A DNA stretch of 64,000 nucleotides, taken from positions 1-64,000 of the forward strand of contig JAPLNM010000106.1 in the NCBI GenBank assembly GCA_026692845.1, in the 5' to 3' direction. Shown piece by piece: positions 17,590-25,589 of the stretch. A program made the translations under genes and the position numbers. Positions within the stretch are counted from its first letter, which is position 1. Each line of letters opens with the position of its first letter. The DNA comes from Planctomycetota bacterium (GTDB taxonomy: Bacteria > Planctomycetota > Planctomycetia > Pirellulales > Pirellulaceae). The notes beneath the pieces were generated by a model. The model saw only the letters and a program-made list of their open reading frames with translations, did not search any database and was not told where the DNA came from.

Positions 17590-17640
17590 GCAGATCAATC
17601 GAAATCGTATCCATCGAAATCGTATCAATCGAAATCGTAT
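17590..17640. repeat. 15-bp direct repeats upstream of the BBP7-like gene
   Basis: Three tandem copies of a unit close to AATCGAAATCGTATC lie immediately before the ATG at 17648. They keep the upstream frame open from a TTG at 17558, but the predicted arginine/asparagine-rich leader is not a plausible signal peptide, so the ATG after the repeats is preferred as start. Confidence 0.75.
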
Positions 17641-17647
17641 CGAATCG

Positions 17648-19006
17648 ATGGCAACGCGTACGCTGATGATTTCGGCGGTGATTTTGGGAGCCACAGCGGG
17701 GGTGCGTGCTCAAGTCCCTGTTTCGCCAGAGCCGAACGCTTTGACCTCAAGGGATTACTTGAGAATGATGGAAGAGGCCAATTCGGCCGCGGGAATCGCG
17801 CCGGTTGGTGGAGGTTTTGTCGGGGCCAAGCCTCGGCCCAATGGAAGCCTGGCAACGCCGCCTGCAAGTGTGCCGCCTGCAAGTGTGCCGCATACTTTTG
17901 CGCCGTCTGTTAGGGCCGCGTTGCCTACGCCGCCGCCAACTTTTGCGCCGTCTGCTTTGGAGCCGACTGCAGTTCAGCAATCAAATCCGCAAGAGCTGAG
18001 TTCGCCGAGTTATTCGCCGGGTTATTCGCCGGGTTCGCCGGGTTCGCCTGGTTATTCGATAGGGGCTGTCCCCGAGGTGGGGTTGCCCACGTCGAATTCT
18101 TTTGTAGCCCAGGGGCAGCCGAGCCGGACACCGCAGTCCGTTGATCGAGCTTTGGGAAGCACACGTTGGGAGGGGCCCCGTTGGGTGGGTCGTTATGCAT
18201 CGATAGGAATGCGTCGACCTGGGGACGAGAGTTTGACGTTTTCCCAAGGGGGCCAGTTAGGCACTTTTGGCTCGGACACAGCCAGCGAGGTTTCGGTCGG
18301 TTATATGACCAATCCGATGGATTGCTATGAGTTCAGTTACTTAGGGTCGTTGAATTGGATTCGAGCCAACGAGACGACCGGGCCGGTCAGTTCGTCGTTA
18401 AGTTCGTTGGATCCGCAGTGGTTGAACCATTTCCAGAATGCGGATTTGCACCAGCAGCATCATTCGGCGAAGTATCGTCAGTATGGATTCGAGCGACGGT
18501 GGCTTACCGACGACATCGGCAACAGCAGGCTTGGAATGCGGGTGATCGACTACAGCGAGCAGTATCGGCTCAGGTCCTTGGGTTTTGGGGGAGAAGGTCG
18601 CTACGGATTGGATACGGGCAACTTGCTCGTTGGGATCGCAAGCGGCATGGAGCTATGGCGACCGATAAGCCAGAGGGTGGCTTTGGGTGGTTCGATCGAC
18701 GGTGGTTTGTATGCGAATTTCGCGGAGGCTGGGAATCAGGCAAGCGACGGCAACGGTCGGGATGCTTCGGTGGTCGACCAGGATTTATCGCTGGCCGCTT
18801 CGTTGGGGCTGCACTTGCGAGCACGCTATCAGTTGCGCAGTTGGGCGGGGCTTTATGGAGGCTACCGCTGGATGCTTCTTACCGGAGTCGCGACGGTCGA
18901 CGACCAAGCGCCTAGTCCTTTGGCCGACACTCTCTTGTTATCGACCAGTTCGGACGCGTCGCTTTTGTTCCATGGGTTCGACGCGGGGCTTGAATTCAAG
19001 TTCTAG
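17648..19006 (+). CDS. BBP7-like outer membrane beta-barrel protein
   Basis: This 452-residue protein has a short signal peptide (hydrophobic 5-20, cleavage near VRAQ), then a proline-rich linker at about 60-150 with PPASV and YSPG repeats encoded by short DNA repeats. The second half alternates aromatic and polar residues in short strands (EVSVGYMTN, CYEFSYLGSLNW, YRQYGFERRWL, LRARYQLRSWAGLYGGYRWML) and ends in Phe (LEFKF), typical of outer membrane barrels. The pattern resembles the planctomycete BBP7 family. It probably sits in the outer membrane with the linker in the periplasm. Its function is unknown; the upstream secreted protein is a candidate partner. It ends 39 bp from the convergent oxidoreductase gene. 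Confidence 0.6.
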   Translation: MATRTLMISAVILGATAGVRAQVPVSPEPNALTSRDYLRMMEEANSAAGIAPVGGGFVGAKPRPNGSLATPPASVPPASVPHTFAPSVRAALPTPPPTFAPSALEPTAVQQSNPQELSSPSYSPGYSPGSPGSPGYSIGAVPEVGLPTSNSFVAQGQPSRTPQSVDRALGSTRWEGPRWVGRYASIGMRRPGDESLTFSQGGQLGTFGSDTASEVSVGYMTNPMDCYEFSYLGSLNWIRANETTGPVSSSLSSLDPQWLNHFQNADLHQQHHSAKYRQYGFERRWLTDDIGNSRLGMRVIDYSEQYRLRSLGFGGEGRYGLDTGNLLVGIASGMELWRPISQRVALGGSIDGGLYANFAEAGNQASDGNGRDASVVDQDLSLAASLGLHLRARYQLRSWAGLYGGYRWMLLTGVATVDDQAPSPLADTLLLSTSSDASLLFHGFDAGLEFKF

Positions 19007-19045
19007 CGATTCGCTAGCTTGTAGATTCGCTAGTTTTTAGATTAG

Positions 19046-20089
19046 CTAGGCGGCACGGCGAAGAAGTCGCAGTGACTTTTGGGCGATCTGGTCGGTGATT
19101 TCGCAAGCGACTTCGAGCGAATTGATTGCGGCAAGACCATTGACACGCGGCTGGGTTCCGGTTCGGATTGCGTTGAGGAAATCCTGGTGTTCGGATTGGA
19201 TGGCGTTGCCGGCTGGCGGGTTGATCTGCATGCGATCTAGCCAGCGTCCGAAGAGTTCGTCTTTGACCTTGGCCCGTTCGGTAGGGTTCAATCGGTCGGC
19301 TTGTAGGTCACCGCATTCGACGGCTGCTGAGGCGCGTGTGGCGGTCCAAGAGTTGGCAGCGAAATCCAGATCGTACCATTCCGATTCGGCTTGGATTTCC
19401 ATGGTGCGGGCCGCAGCGGCGCTGATACGCGAGGCGCGCAAGTGGGCACGAGCGCCGTTTTGAAACTCCAGATCGGCGATGGCCAAGTCTTCGTGCTGGC
19501 CCAAAACGCGACGTCCACTGGCGCGAATGTTCGACACTGGCGAATCGATGAGGCTGAGGATCAGGTCCAAGTCGTGGATCATCAGGTCCAGGACGATTCC
19601 GATATCGGTGGATCGGCCTGTGTAGACACCTTCGCGGCGGCTTTCGACGTAATGGATGGTCGCAGGTTGGATTCTAGCGAGCAAGGATTCCCAGACGGGG
19701 TTGAATCGCTCGACATGCCCGACTTGCAAGACCGTTTGGTTCTTTGTGGCGCATCGATGCAGATCTCGGGCTTGATCGACCCGGTTGGCGATCGGTTTTT
19801 CGATGAATGTGTGGATACCGCGTTCGAGCGCCCATTTGCCGACTTGGTGGTGGAATTCGGTTGGGGTTGCGATGACGATCGCATCGACTTGTTTTTCCAG
19901 TTCGAGGAAGTCCTCGAAGCAAGGCACGTGCAGGTTTTGTTCGACCCACTGGCGTGAGGTTGCGATCGGATCGCACAGGCCCACAAGGGTGCAATCGCTG
20001 CGAGCGGCCAGGAGTTTGGCGTGGATACGTCCGAGGTGACCGGCACCGATGACAGCGACTCGGGGGTTAGACGACGGGAAAAGGTCCAT
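19046..20089 (-). CDS. Gfo/Idh/MocA family NAD(P)-dependent oxidoreductase
   Basis: A 347-residue dehydrogenase with an N-terminal Rossmann fold (VAVIGAGHLGRIHAKLL, residues about 10-26), the EKPIA motif around residue 95 with the catalytic lysine, a GHVERFNP segment and the LMIHDLDLILSL motif that supplies the catalytic His. Family members oxidise or reduce sugar rings. It lies 49 bp downstream of lpxA in an OmpH-lpxC-lpxA run, which suggests that it acts on a nucleotide sugar for lipid A or another envelope glycan, as GnnA does next to lpxA in other bacteria. The partner aminotransferase GnnB is not seen here, so this is inference. Confidence 0.88.
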   Translation of the reverse strand: MDLFPSSNPRVAVIGAGHLGRIHAKLLAARSDCTLVGLCDPIATSRQWVEQNLHVPCFEDFLELEKQVDAIVIATPTEFHHQVGKWALERGIHTFIEKPIANRVDQARDLHRCATKNQTVLQVGHVERFNPVWESLLARIQPATIHYVESRREGVYTGRSTDIGIVLDLMIHDLDLILSLIDSPVSNIRASGRRVLGQHEDLAIADLEFQNGARAHLRASRISAAAARTMEIQAESEWYDLDFAANSWTATRASAAVECGDLQADRLNPTERAKVKDELFGRWLDRMQINPPAGNAIQSEHQDFLNAIRTGTQPRVNGLAAINSLEVACEITDQIAQKSLRLLRRAA

Positions 20090-20138
20090 GTTCGCTTGGC
20101 TCTGTTGTAAGTTTGAACCTAGGGAATTCGCGGTTCGA

Positions 20139-20948
20139 TCAGGCAGCTGCGGCGCGACGATCTCGACCTCGCCCGTGGCGGCCTTCGGAGGAATTCTCGA
20201 TGAACTCGAAAAGGGTTTCGAGTTCGGGGGTTAGGATTGCGTCACCTTGGAGGATTTCTCTGGCGTGTTTGATGCCGACCTTGGAGCGGTACAGTAGCTT
20301 ATGGGCTTCGCCGATGGCACGGATCGCAGCGGTGGTAAAGTTCTTGCGTTTCAGAGCCACGACATTCACGCAGCGAGGACGTGCAGGGAATCCTTCGGCG
20401 AGCATGTAGGGGGGGACGTCTTGAAGGACCCGCGACAGGCCGCTGACGAAGCTATAGCAACCGATCGAGGCGAAATGGTGGACTGCGACACCACCGCTGA
20501 GGGTCGCATCATGTTCGACCCGGACGTGTCCACCCAACATGACGTTGTTGGCGGTGATCACGCGGTCTTCGATAACGCAGTCGTGGGCGATGTGGGAGGT
20601 AGCCATAAAGTAGCATTGGCTGCCGATCGACGTGACACCTTGGTCTTTCTCGGTACCGCGGTTGACCGTGGTGCATTCCCGAAAGACGTTGCAGTCGCCG
20701 ATGACGACCTGTGTTGGGGAGCCTTGGTAGGAGAGGTCTTGAGGTTCTCCGCCGATGACACAGCCGGTGAAGAAGCGGTTATCGCGACCGATGGAGGTAT
20801 TTCCGACGATGGTCACACCGTTTTCCAAGCGTGTTCCACGGCCGATCCGCACGTTGGGACCGATCATGCAATGATGTCCGATACGAACGTCTTCATCCAA
20901 TTCAGCTCGGGGGTCCACCACGGCGGTATGAGCGATGATCGTTGACAT
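20139..20948 (-). CDS. lpxA: UDP-N-acetylglucosamine O-acyltransferase LpxA
   Basis: LpxA transfers a hydroxyacyl chain from acyl carrier protein to UDP-GlcNAc, the first step of lipid A synthesis. The 269-residue protein has the hexapeptide-repeat left-handed beta-helix through about residue 185 (IGPNVRIGRG, IVGNTSIG), the ECTTVNRGT segment, and HIAHDCVIEDRV with His122 aligned to the catalytic His125 of the E. coli enzyme. The helical C-terminal region ends in an Arg/Ala-rich tail. It follows lpxC by 68 bp and precedes the oxidoreductase gene, forming a lipid A run. LpxA presence supports a genuine lipopolysaccharide-type outer membrane. Confidence 0.95.
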   Translation of the reverse strand: MSTIIAHTAVVDPRAELDEDVRIGHHCMIGPNVRIGRGTRLENGVTIVGNTSIGRDNRFFTGCVIGGEPQDLSYQGSPTQVVIGDCNVFRECTTVNRGTEKDQGVTSIGSQCYFMATSHIAHDCVIEDRVITANNVMLGGHVRVEHDATLSGGVAVHHFASIGCYSFVSGLSRVLQDVPPYMLAEGFPARPRCVNVVALKRKNFTTAAIRAIGEAHKLLYRSKVGIKHAREILQGDAILTPELETLFEFIENSSEGRHGRGRDRRAAAA

Positions 20949-21016
20949 GTCCTGGGTCCGCTTTCTATCGTTCGACAGTTGCTTGCACTGATGCGTTGTA
21001 TGTTGGAGGGGAAAAC

Positions 21017-21913
21017 CTAAGCTGCTTTGATCAGCGCGTCGTTGGTAAGGCTGCTGTGTGTCGGGATCTGTTCGGCTAGTCGCCCGTTGAGGTTATGACC
21101 ACTGCGGTGGGCAAAAACGATCCCGTCGATCCAGTGACCGCAAAGCGCCAAATCGCCGATCAGATCGAGTAATTTGTGTCGGGAGCATTCGTCGGGGAAT
21201 CGCAATTGGTTATCGATTGGTCCGGCAGGACCAAAGATCACCAGGTCGCGGTGGGTGACATGCTGAGCCAGTCCGCTGTTTTGAAGTTTTGCCGCGTCGC
21301 TATGGGTTAGAAAAGTTCTAGCCGGAGCGATTGAGGCGAGGAACTCTTCGGGGCTGAGCAAGCAGCTCGAAGTGGAAGATGGGATGGGACTCTCAGGCCC
21401 GTAGTCTAGGTGATAGACCAGGGTCAGTCCTGGAGTGCTCGAGGGGTTGGCTTCGACATAAGCCTCCTCGTTTCCGATCCGGATGGGTTGCTCGATTCGG
21501 CAGAACTTGGCAGGTCGATCGCTGGTGACTCGGCCGGCTTGGTGAATCGCCAGGGCCATCGAATAGGCGCTGCCGTCCATACCGGGCATTTCAGCTCCAT
21601 CGCACTCGATGATGCAATTATCGATCCCCATCCCGTAGAGAGCAGCCATCACATGTTCGACCATCTCGACGCTCGCATCGCGATAGACCAACTTGGTACG
21701 CAACTGCGCGTCGGTTCTGTGGGTGGCCAAGGCCGGGATCATCGGTCGATCGACCAGGTCGATGCGGCGGAACACGATTCCCGTGTCAGGCTCGGCCGGT
21801 AGGAACGTCAAGGAGACGTTCTTTCCGGTCCAATAGCCGCGCCCGCTGACATGAGCCACATGCGCGATCGTTCTTTGAAGGGGTCCGTGCATCATCGTCG
21901 TCAGAAAATCCAT
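21017..21913 (-). CDS. lpxC: UDP-3-O-acyl-N-acetylglucosamine deacetylase LpxC
   Basis: LpxC is the zinc-dependent deacetylase that commits the lipid A pathway. The 298-residue product carries the zinc ligand His87 in VEHVMAALYG, the GAEMPGMDGSAY loop, the ARTFLTHSDAAKLQ segment and DECSRHKLLDLIGDL, which provides the other two zinc ligands (His and Asp). A late HRSGHNLNGRL holds the catalytic His. The start at 21913 gives 26 residues before the GYWTGKNV motif; no shorter start is clearly better. It lies between OmpH/Skp (26 bp) and lpxA (68 bp) in the same direction. Confidence 0.95.
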   Translation of the reverse strand: MDFLTTMMHGPLQRTIAHVAHVSGRGYWTGKNVSLTFLPAEPDTGIVFRRIDLVDRPMIPALATHRTDAQLRTKLVYRDASVEMVEHVMAALYGMGIDNCIIECDGAEMPGMDGSAYSMALAIHQAGRVTSDRPAKFCRIEQPIRIGNEEAYVEANPSSTPGLTLVYHLDYGPESPIPSSTSSCLLSPEEFLASIAPARTFLTHSDAAKLQNSGLAQHVTHRDLVIFGPAGPIDNQLRFPDECSRHKLLDLIGDLALCGHWIDGIVFAHRSGHNLNGRLAEQIPTHSSLTNDALIKAA

Positions 21914-21939
21914 TTTCTAGCGAGTAAGCGTTCTACGGT

Positions 21940-22653
21940 TTACTTGCGAATTGGGCCGCCCTGGGGGTTGGCCAAAAGCGGCGTTTTACCAGGATTATTC
22001 GTCCCTGGTGCAGCGGGATTGACCGCCGTCGCAGCGGCTGGAATGTCTCGCTTGAGGATGCCGATGACAGGCTCGGTCAGGTCATTTTCTGGATTGAAGT
22101 AGATCACTTCGCGATCCGCTCCATAGAGCACCGACTGGGGCTTCTTGGGATTCATCTGGGTGGTCTGCTTGCGATTGTATCGCACGACCAAGTCGAACTT
22201 GTAGTACCGAGCAGCGAGCGTCACGCCCGAGACGATCTGGTTGTAAGTATCGAGCATGAGCCTTGCTTGACGCTCATCGAATTCTTCTTGCTTGTTCTTC
22301 GCATCGAGTCGCAGCTTGCTCTCTTGGCTGACGATCGCCTCTTCGCGTTGCTTGAACTCCGGGGAGTCCGAGTTGAGTTGCGATTGCAATTGTTGAATCG
22401 ATTCGGAGATCTTCTTGCGACGATCCTCGAAGTCCTTCATTGTCATCTGGAACTCGGCCTTCATGGCTTCCATTTGGGCCGTGAAGGTCGGGTGGTTATC
22501 GAGCACGTGCTCCATGTCGACGACCGCTACGGGTGTCATTTTGGGTTGTGGCTCTTGGGCGAAACCGGTCGAGCTTGCAACCAGGGTCGCAAGAGCAAAC
22601 CCGGCTAAGCGGATGTTCGAAAGCTTGTTAATACGGAACAGCACGTTTTGCAC
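21940..22653 (-). CDS. OmpH/Skp family periplasmic chaperone
   Basis: A 237-residue secreted protein with a signal peptide (hydrophobic 14-31, cleavage near GFAQ). The central part (about 45-165) is strongly alpha-helical coiled coil with many Lys, Glu and Gln (KDFEDRRKKISESIQQLQ, FDERQARLMLDTYNQI), the tentacle arrangement of Skp, followed by a short beta segment (FDLVVRYNRKQ) and a proline/alanine-rich tail. Skp holds outer-membrane proteins in the periplasm for BamA. Its place before lpxC and lpxA matches the OmpH-lpx grouping common in Gram-negative bacteria. It is the first gene of this run; upstream lies a repeat-rich gap. Confidence 0.85.
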   Translation of the reverse strand: MQNVLFRINKLSNIRLAGFALATLVASSTGFAQEPQPKMTPVAVVDMEHVLDNHPTFTAQMEAMKAEFQMTMKDFEDRRKKISESIQQLQSQLNSDSPEFKQREEAIVSQESKLRLDAKNKQEEFDERQARLMLDTYNQIVSGVTLAARYYKFDLVVRYNRKQTTQMNPKKPQSVLYGADREVIYFNPENDLTEPVIGILKRDIPAAATAVNPAAPGTNNPGKTPLLANPQGGPIRK

Positions 22654-22833
22654 TCCTTGCGTTCAATGGTTGGCGCTGCTTGGTTGATCTGCAAAATCCG
22701 ATTGCAAAGCAGCACGATTCGCTGGTTCCATCCAGGGCGAATCGGGGGCATTCTGCCCGAAACGATTCCTCCGCGTAAATACCGATCCGAGGAAACTCTG
22801 GTTTTTTGTCGCTTGCAAAATCCCGATATCTGG

Positions 22834-22865
22834 AAAAAACCCTGGGACTAAAAAACCCTGGGACT
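22834..22865. repeat. Two tandem copies of a 16-bp unit
   Basis: The unit AAAAAACCCTGGGACT occurs twice in tandem in the 585-bp gap between OmpH and the ABC importer. No open frame with coding character covers it. Confidence 0.85.
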
Positions 22866-22970
22866 GTCCCCGGGTATTCCAGCTAGGCACGTGGGATATG
22901 CTTCTAGCTCGTTCGGCTTCAGGAGAAAAAGGACTGCAACCCTTTGCATTTCCGAACCAAGGTTATGAAG

Positions 22971-23035
22971 AAGAGGGTGACAGGCTGGAAGCCTATCCCA
23001 CATCAAGAGGGTGACAGGCTGGAAGCCTATCCCAC
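22971..23035. repeat. Two hairpin repeats of 31 bp, period 34
   Basis: Two identical 31-bp copies (22971-23001 and 23005-23035) contain AGGCT-GGA-AGCCT with an extended imperfect stem. The loop and closing bases are the same as in the 33-bp array at the left edge. They lie upstream of the sugar importer operon. The rest of the gap (22654-23238) shows no gene. Confidence 0.85.
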
Positions 23036-23238
23036 GGGAGGAACCACGATGAACGCACGCTATGGGACGGTATCTTTTCCTTAAACAGTGCCCAAGTAGT
23101 ACTTCGATGACAATTATGCTACAAAACGGCGAACTCCCCCGGTCCGAAACCGCTTTCGAGCGGGTTATTTATGAGTACACTATCGCTTCGAGAAAAATCC
23201 ACCTCCCAGTTCTCAGGCCAGTTCGTAGGAACATTCCA

Positions 23239-24372
23239 ATGAAGCTTTTCTCACAACCACTTCGCTCTATTCAGGTCCTCTCGGCCCTCTCGGCTGTGAT
23301 TCTGCTTTTTGCAGGCTGCACCAGCAAAGAGAGTACCGCTTCCAAAGAGAGTACCGGCTCGGTCCAACCGAAATCCGGACCCAAGCGGATCCTGCTACTC
23401 AACAACACCGACTCGCCGTTTTGGGATGCGGCCCGGGCCGGAATCAAAAAGGCCCAGGAGGACCTCAAACTCTCGGGTCTGGGATTGTCGGCAAGTATGG
23501 ACTCGAACGACGGAACCGAAACCGGCCAAATCGAAAAGCTTCGACAGTACGGCACTCAAAAAGACATTGCCGCAGTGATCATCTCACCGATCTCCTCGAC
23601 CAATCCTGCCATCGCCGACGAGCTCAAGAAGCTCAAAGCCAAAGGGGTCACGATCGGCTGCTTCGATAGCGACTTGGACACCAAGTTCCAGCAGCACCGG
23701 GAGTTCTATGTCGGGACCAACAACATCGCCGGTGGCAAGGTCCTCGGGACTGCGGCCAAGCTGCTCAAGCCCGACGGAGCCCCGTACGTTCAGTTCGTCG
23801 GTGTCGACAGCCAACAGAACGCCATCGAGCGTATGGATGGCTTTACCTCGGCCGTCGGACCGGCCTATACCCAAAAGGATCGCAAGCTCGATGACGCAGA
23901 CCGCAATCGAGCCCGCGACAACGTCCGCGACGTAATCACCAAGTACTCGGATCTGTCGCTTTTGGTCGGTATCTGGTCGTACAACGCACCGGCGATCGTC
24001 GATGTGGTGAAAGAAAAGAACGCTCGCGAAAAGTTTACCATCGTGACTTTCGATGCCGAGGCCATAGCGATCCAGCAAATGGGGGAAGGAATGATCGATG
24101 CGATGGTCGTTCAGAATCCTTTTGCGATGGGCTATGAATCGGTCCGCTATGCGTTGGCCAAGCTCCAAGGGGATCAAGACACGCTCAAAAGCATGTTTCC
24201 CAACATGGGCCAACCCGGTGGCGATATTCTTGATACCGGCTTGAAAGTGGTCGTTCCACCTGGCTCGCCATTGAAGGCCGAAATGTTCGAATCCTTTGGT
24301 AAGAGCGTAGAATTTCTCGAACTGCCAGCCTTCCAATCCTGGCTCAAGCAATACGATCTGACAAGTTCATGA
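23239..24372 (+). CDS. Ribose-type sugar ABC transporter substrate-binding lipoprotein
   Basis: A 377-residue periplasmic binding lipoprotein. The ATG at 23239 gives a signal peptide with a lipobox (LLFAGC, Cys at about 26), then a Ser/Lys linker. The binding domain starts with KRILLLNNTDSPFW and contains VIISPIS, CFDSDLD, YVGTNNIAGGKVLG and TFDAEAIAIQQM, the order seen in ribose/xylose-type proteins. Upstream in-frame codons lack a signal peptide and are rejected as start. The stop overlaps the permease start (ATGA), so the three genes 23239-27133 form one translationally coupled operon. The substrate is probably a monosaccharide or related compound. Confidence 0.9.
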   Translation: MKLFSQPLRSIQVLSALSAVILLFAGCTSKESTASKESTGSVQPKSGPKRILLLNNTDSPFWDAARAGIKKAQEDLKLSGLGLSASMDSNDGTETGQIEKLRQYGTQKDIAAVIISPISSTNPAIADELKKLKAKGVTIGCFDSDLDTKFQQHREFYVGTNNIAGGKVLGTAAKLLKPDGAPYVQFVGVDSQQNAIERMDGFTSAVGPAYTQKDRKLDDADRNRARDNVRDVITKYSDLSLLVGIWSYNAPAIVDVVKEKNAREKFTIVTFDAEAIAIQQMGEGMIDAMVVQNPFAMGYESVRYALAKLQGDQDTLKSMFPNMGQPGGDILDTGLKVVVPPGSPLKAEMFESFGKSVEFLELPAFQSWLKQYDLTSS

Positions 24373-25589
24373 GCAATGATTCACCGACCTTCATCGGTCG
24401 ATTGCTGTCGAGCGTAGAATTCAAATTGATCTTCTCATGGTTGCTCGTCGTGTTAGCGACCATGGCTCTGGACACCAATCACACCTATTGGGACTCTCCG
24501 GGTGAAGCAGCCCAACTGGTGCTGCGTCAAACCGTGCTTCTGGGCTTCTTTGCTCTGGGCAGCGCCATCATCATCATCTCCGGTGGGATCGATCTTTCGA
24601 GCGGTTCGGTCATCGCCATGAGCGCGACGGTTTTCGGTTCGCTCATGATCGTTTTGGACCCTGAGGGTTTTCGTCAAGGCCATGTCTCGACGGTCGCGGT
24701 CGTCTTGGCAATCGCAGGAACGCTGCTCGTTGGAGCCATGGTCGGGACGCTCCATGCTTGGCTCATCACCAGCGTGGGTCTACCTCCGTTTGTCGCAACG
24801 CTAGCGACCCTCGTCGGCTTGCGAAGCTTCAGCCGTGGCTTGACTCCAACGCTCACCGGAGGCAAATCGCAGATCGATTTCCCGGATGCAGACCTTCGGG
24901 ATGTTCTCAAAGATGTCACTTCCATTTCCATCGTGTTCGTTCTGTTTGCATTGGTCCTGTGGATCCTCATGAGTCGGACCGTCACGGGCCGCCATTTGCA
25001 GGCCATGGGGGGGAACGAACAAGCTGCAAAGCTCAGCGGCATCCGAACCGATCGGATGAAATGGTTGGCCTATGTCATCGGAGCCGTCTCGGCATCGATC
25101 GTTGGAATCATCATGTTTGCCGATAGTGGATCGGCCAAACCCGACGCGATGGCTCGCGGATACGAACTCAACGCCATCGCCGCGTCGGTCATCGGCGGCT
25201 GTTCGCTCCAAGGCGGTTTAGGGACCATTCCAGGGACCATCCTCGGTTGTCTATTCCTCCGCACCATCATCGACGCGGTCCAAAAGATTGTCGGAGCAGG
25301 CTCCGATGTCTTCGAAGGCATGATCGTCGGAATCGTCGTGGTCGTGGCCGTCACATTCAGCCAACGCGGGGGGGGTAAGTTGGTCGGTAAACGATTCTTC
25401 TCGAATGAAATCGGATGGACCGTGATCCCAGCGCTAGGCCTCCTGTCGGGTCTGTCGTACTTGCTCTTTTTTGGCAATCGCGAATGGTATGCACCCTACC
25501 AAGCCGTGGTCGTCTTTTTCGTGGTCGTATCGACTCTGATCGCACGCGCGGTCATGGAATCCTTCACCAAGTCGAGCGACGCTCCATGA
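24369..25589 (+). CDS. Ribose-type ABC transporter permease
   Basis: A 406-residue inner-membrane permease of the RbsC/XylH family. It has about ten hydrophobic segments and the family landmarks ISGGIDLSSGSVIAMSA, TLATLVGLRSFSRGLT and GRHLQAMGGNEQAAKLSGI, the last being the coupling region towards the ATPase. LNAIAASVIGGCSLQGGLGTIPGTILG is also diagnostic. The C-terminus is longer than E. coli RbsC by about 80 residues and holds two extra hydrophobic stretches. The start overlaps the binding protein stop and the stop overlaps the ATPase start (ATGA both times). Confidence 0.92.
   Translation: MSNDSPTFIGRLLSSVEFKLIFSWLLVVLATMALDTNHTYWDSPGEAAQLVLRQTVLLGFFALGSAIIIISGGIDLSSGSVIAMSATVFGSLMIVLDPEGFRQGHVSTVAVVLAIAGTLLVGAMVGTLHAWLITSVGLPPFVATLATLVGLRSFSRGLTPTLTGGKSQIDFPDADLRDVLKDVTSISIVFVLFALVLWILMSRTVTGRHLQAMGGNEQAAKLSGIRTDRMKWLAYVIGAVSASIVGIIMFADSGSAKPDAMARGYELNAIAASVIGGCSLQGGLGTIPGTILGCLFLRTIIDAVQKIVGAGSDVFEGMIVGIVVVVAVTFSQRGGGKLVGKRFFSNEIGWTVIPALGLLSGLSYLLFFGNREWYAPYQAVVVFFVVVSTLIARAVMESFTKSSDAP

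Noticed and set aside
22654-23238. tRNA or small RNA gene in the longest gap
   Set aside because: I found no cloverleaf or CCA end by eye; only direct and hairpin repeats are visible. A covariance search would be decisive.
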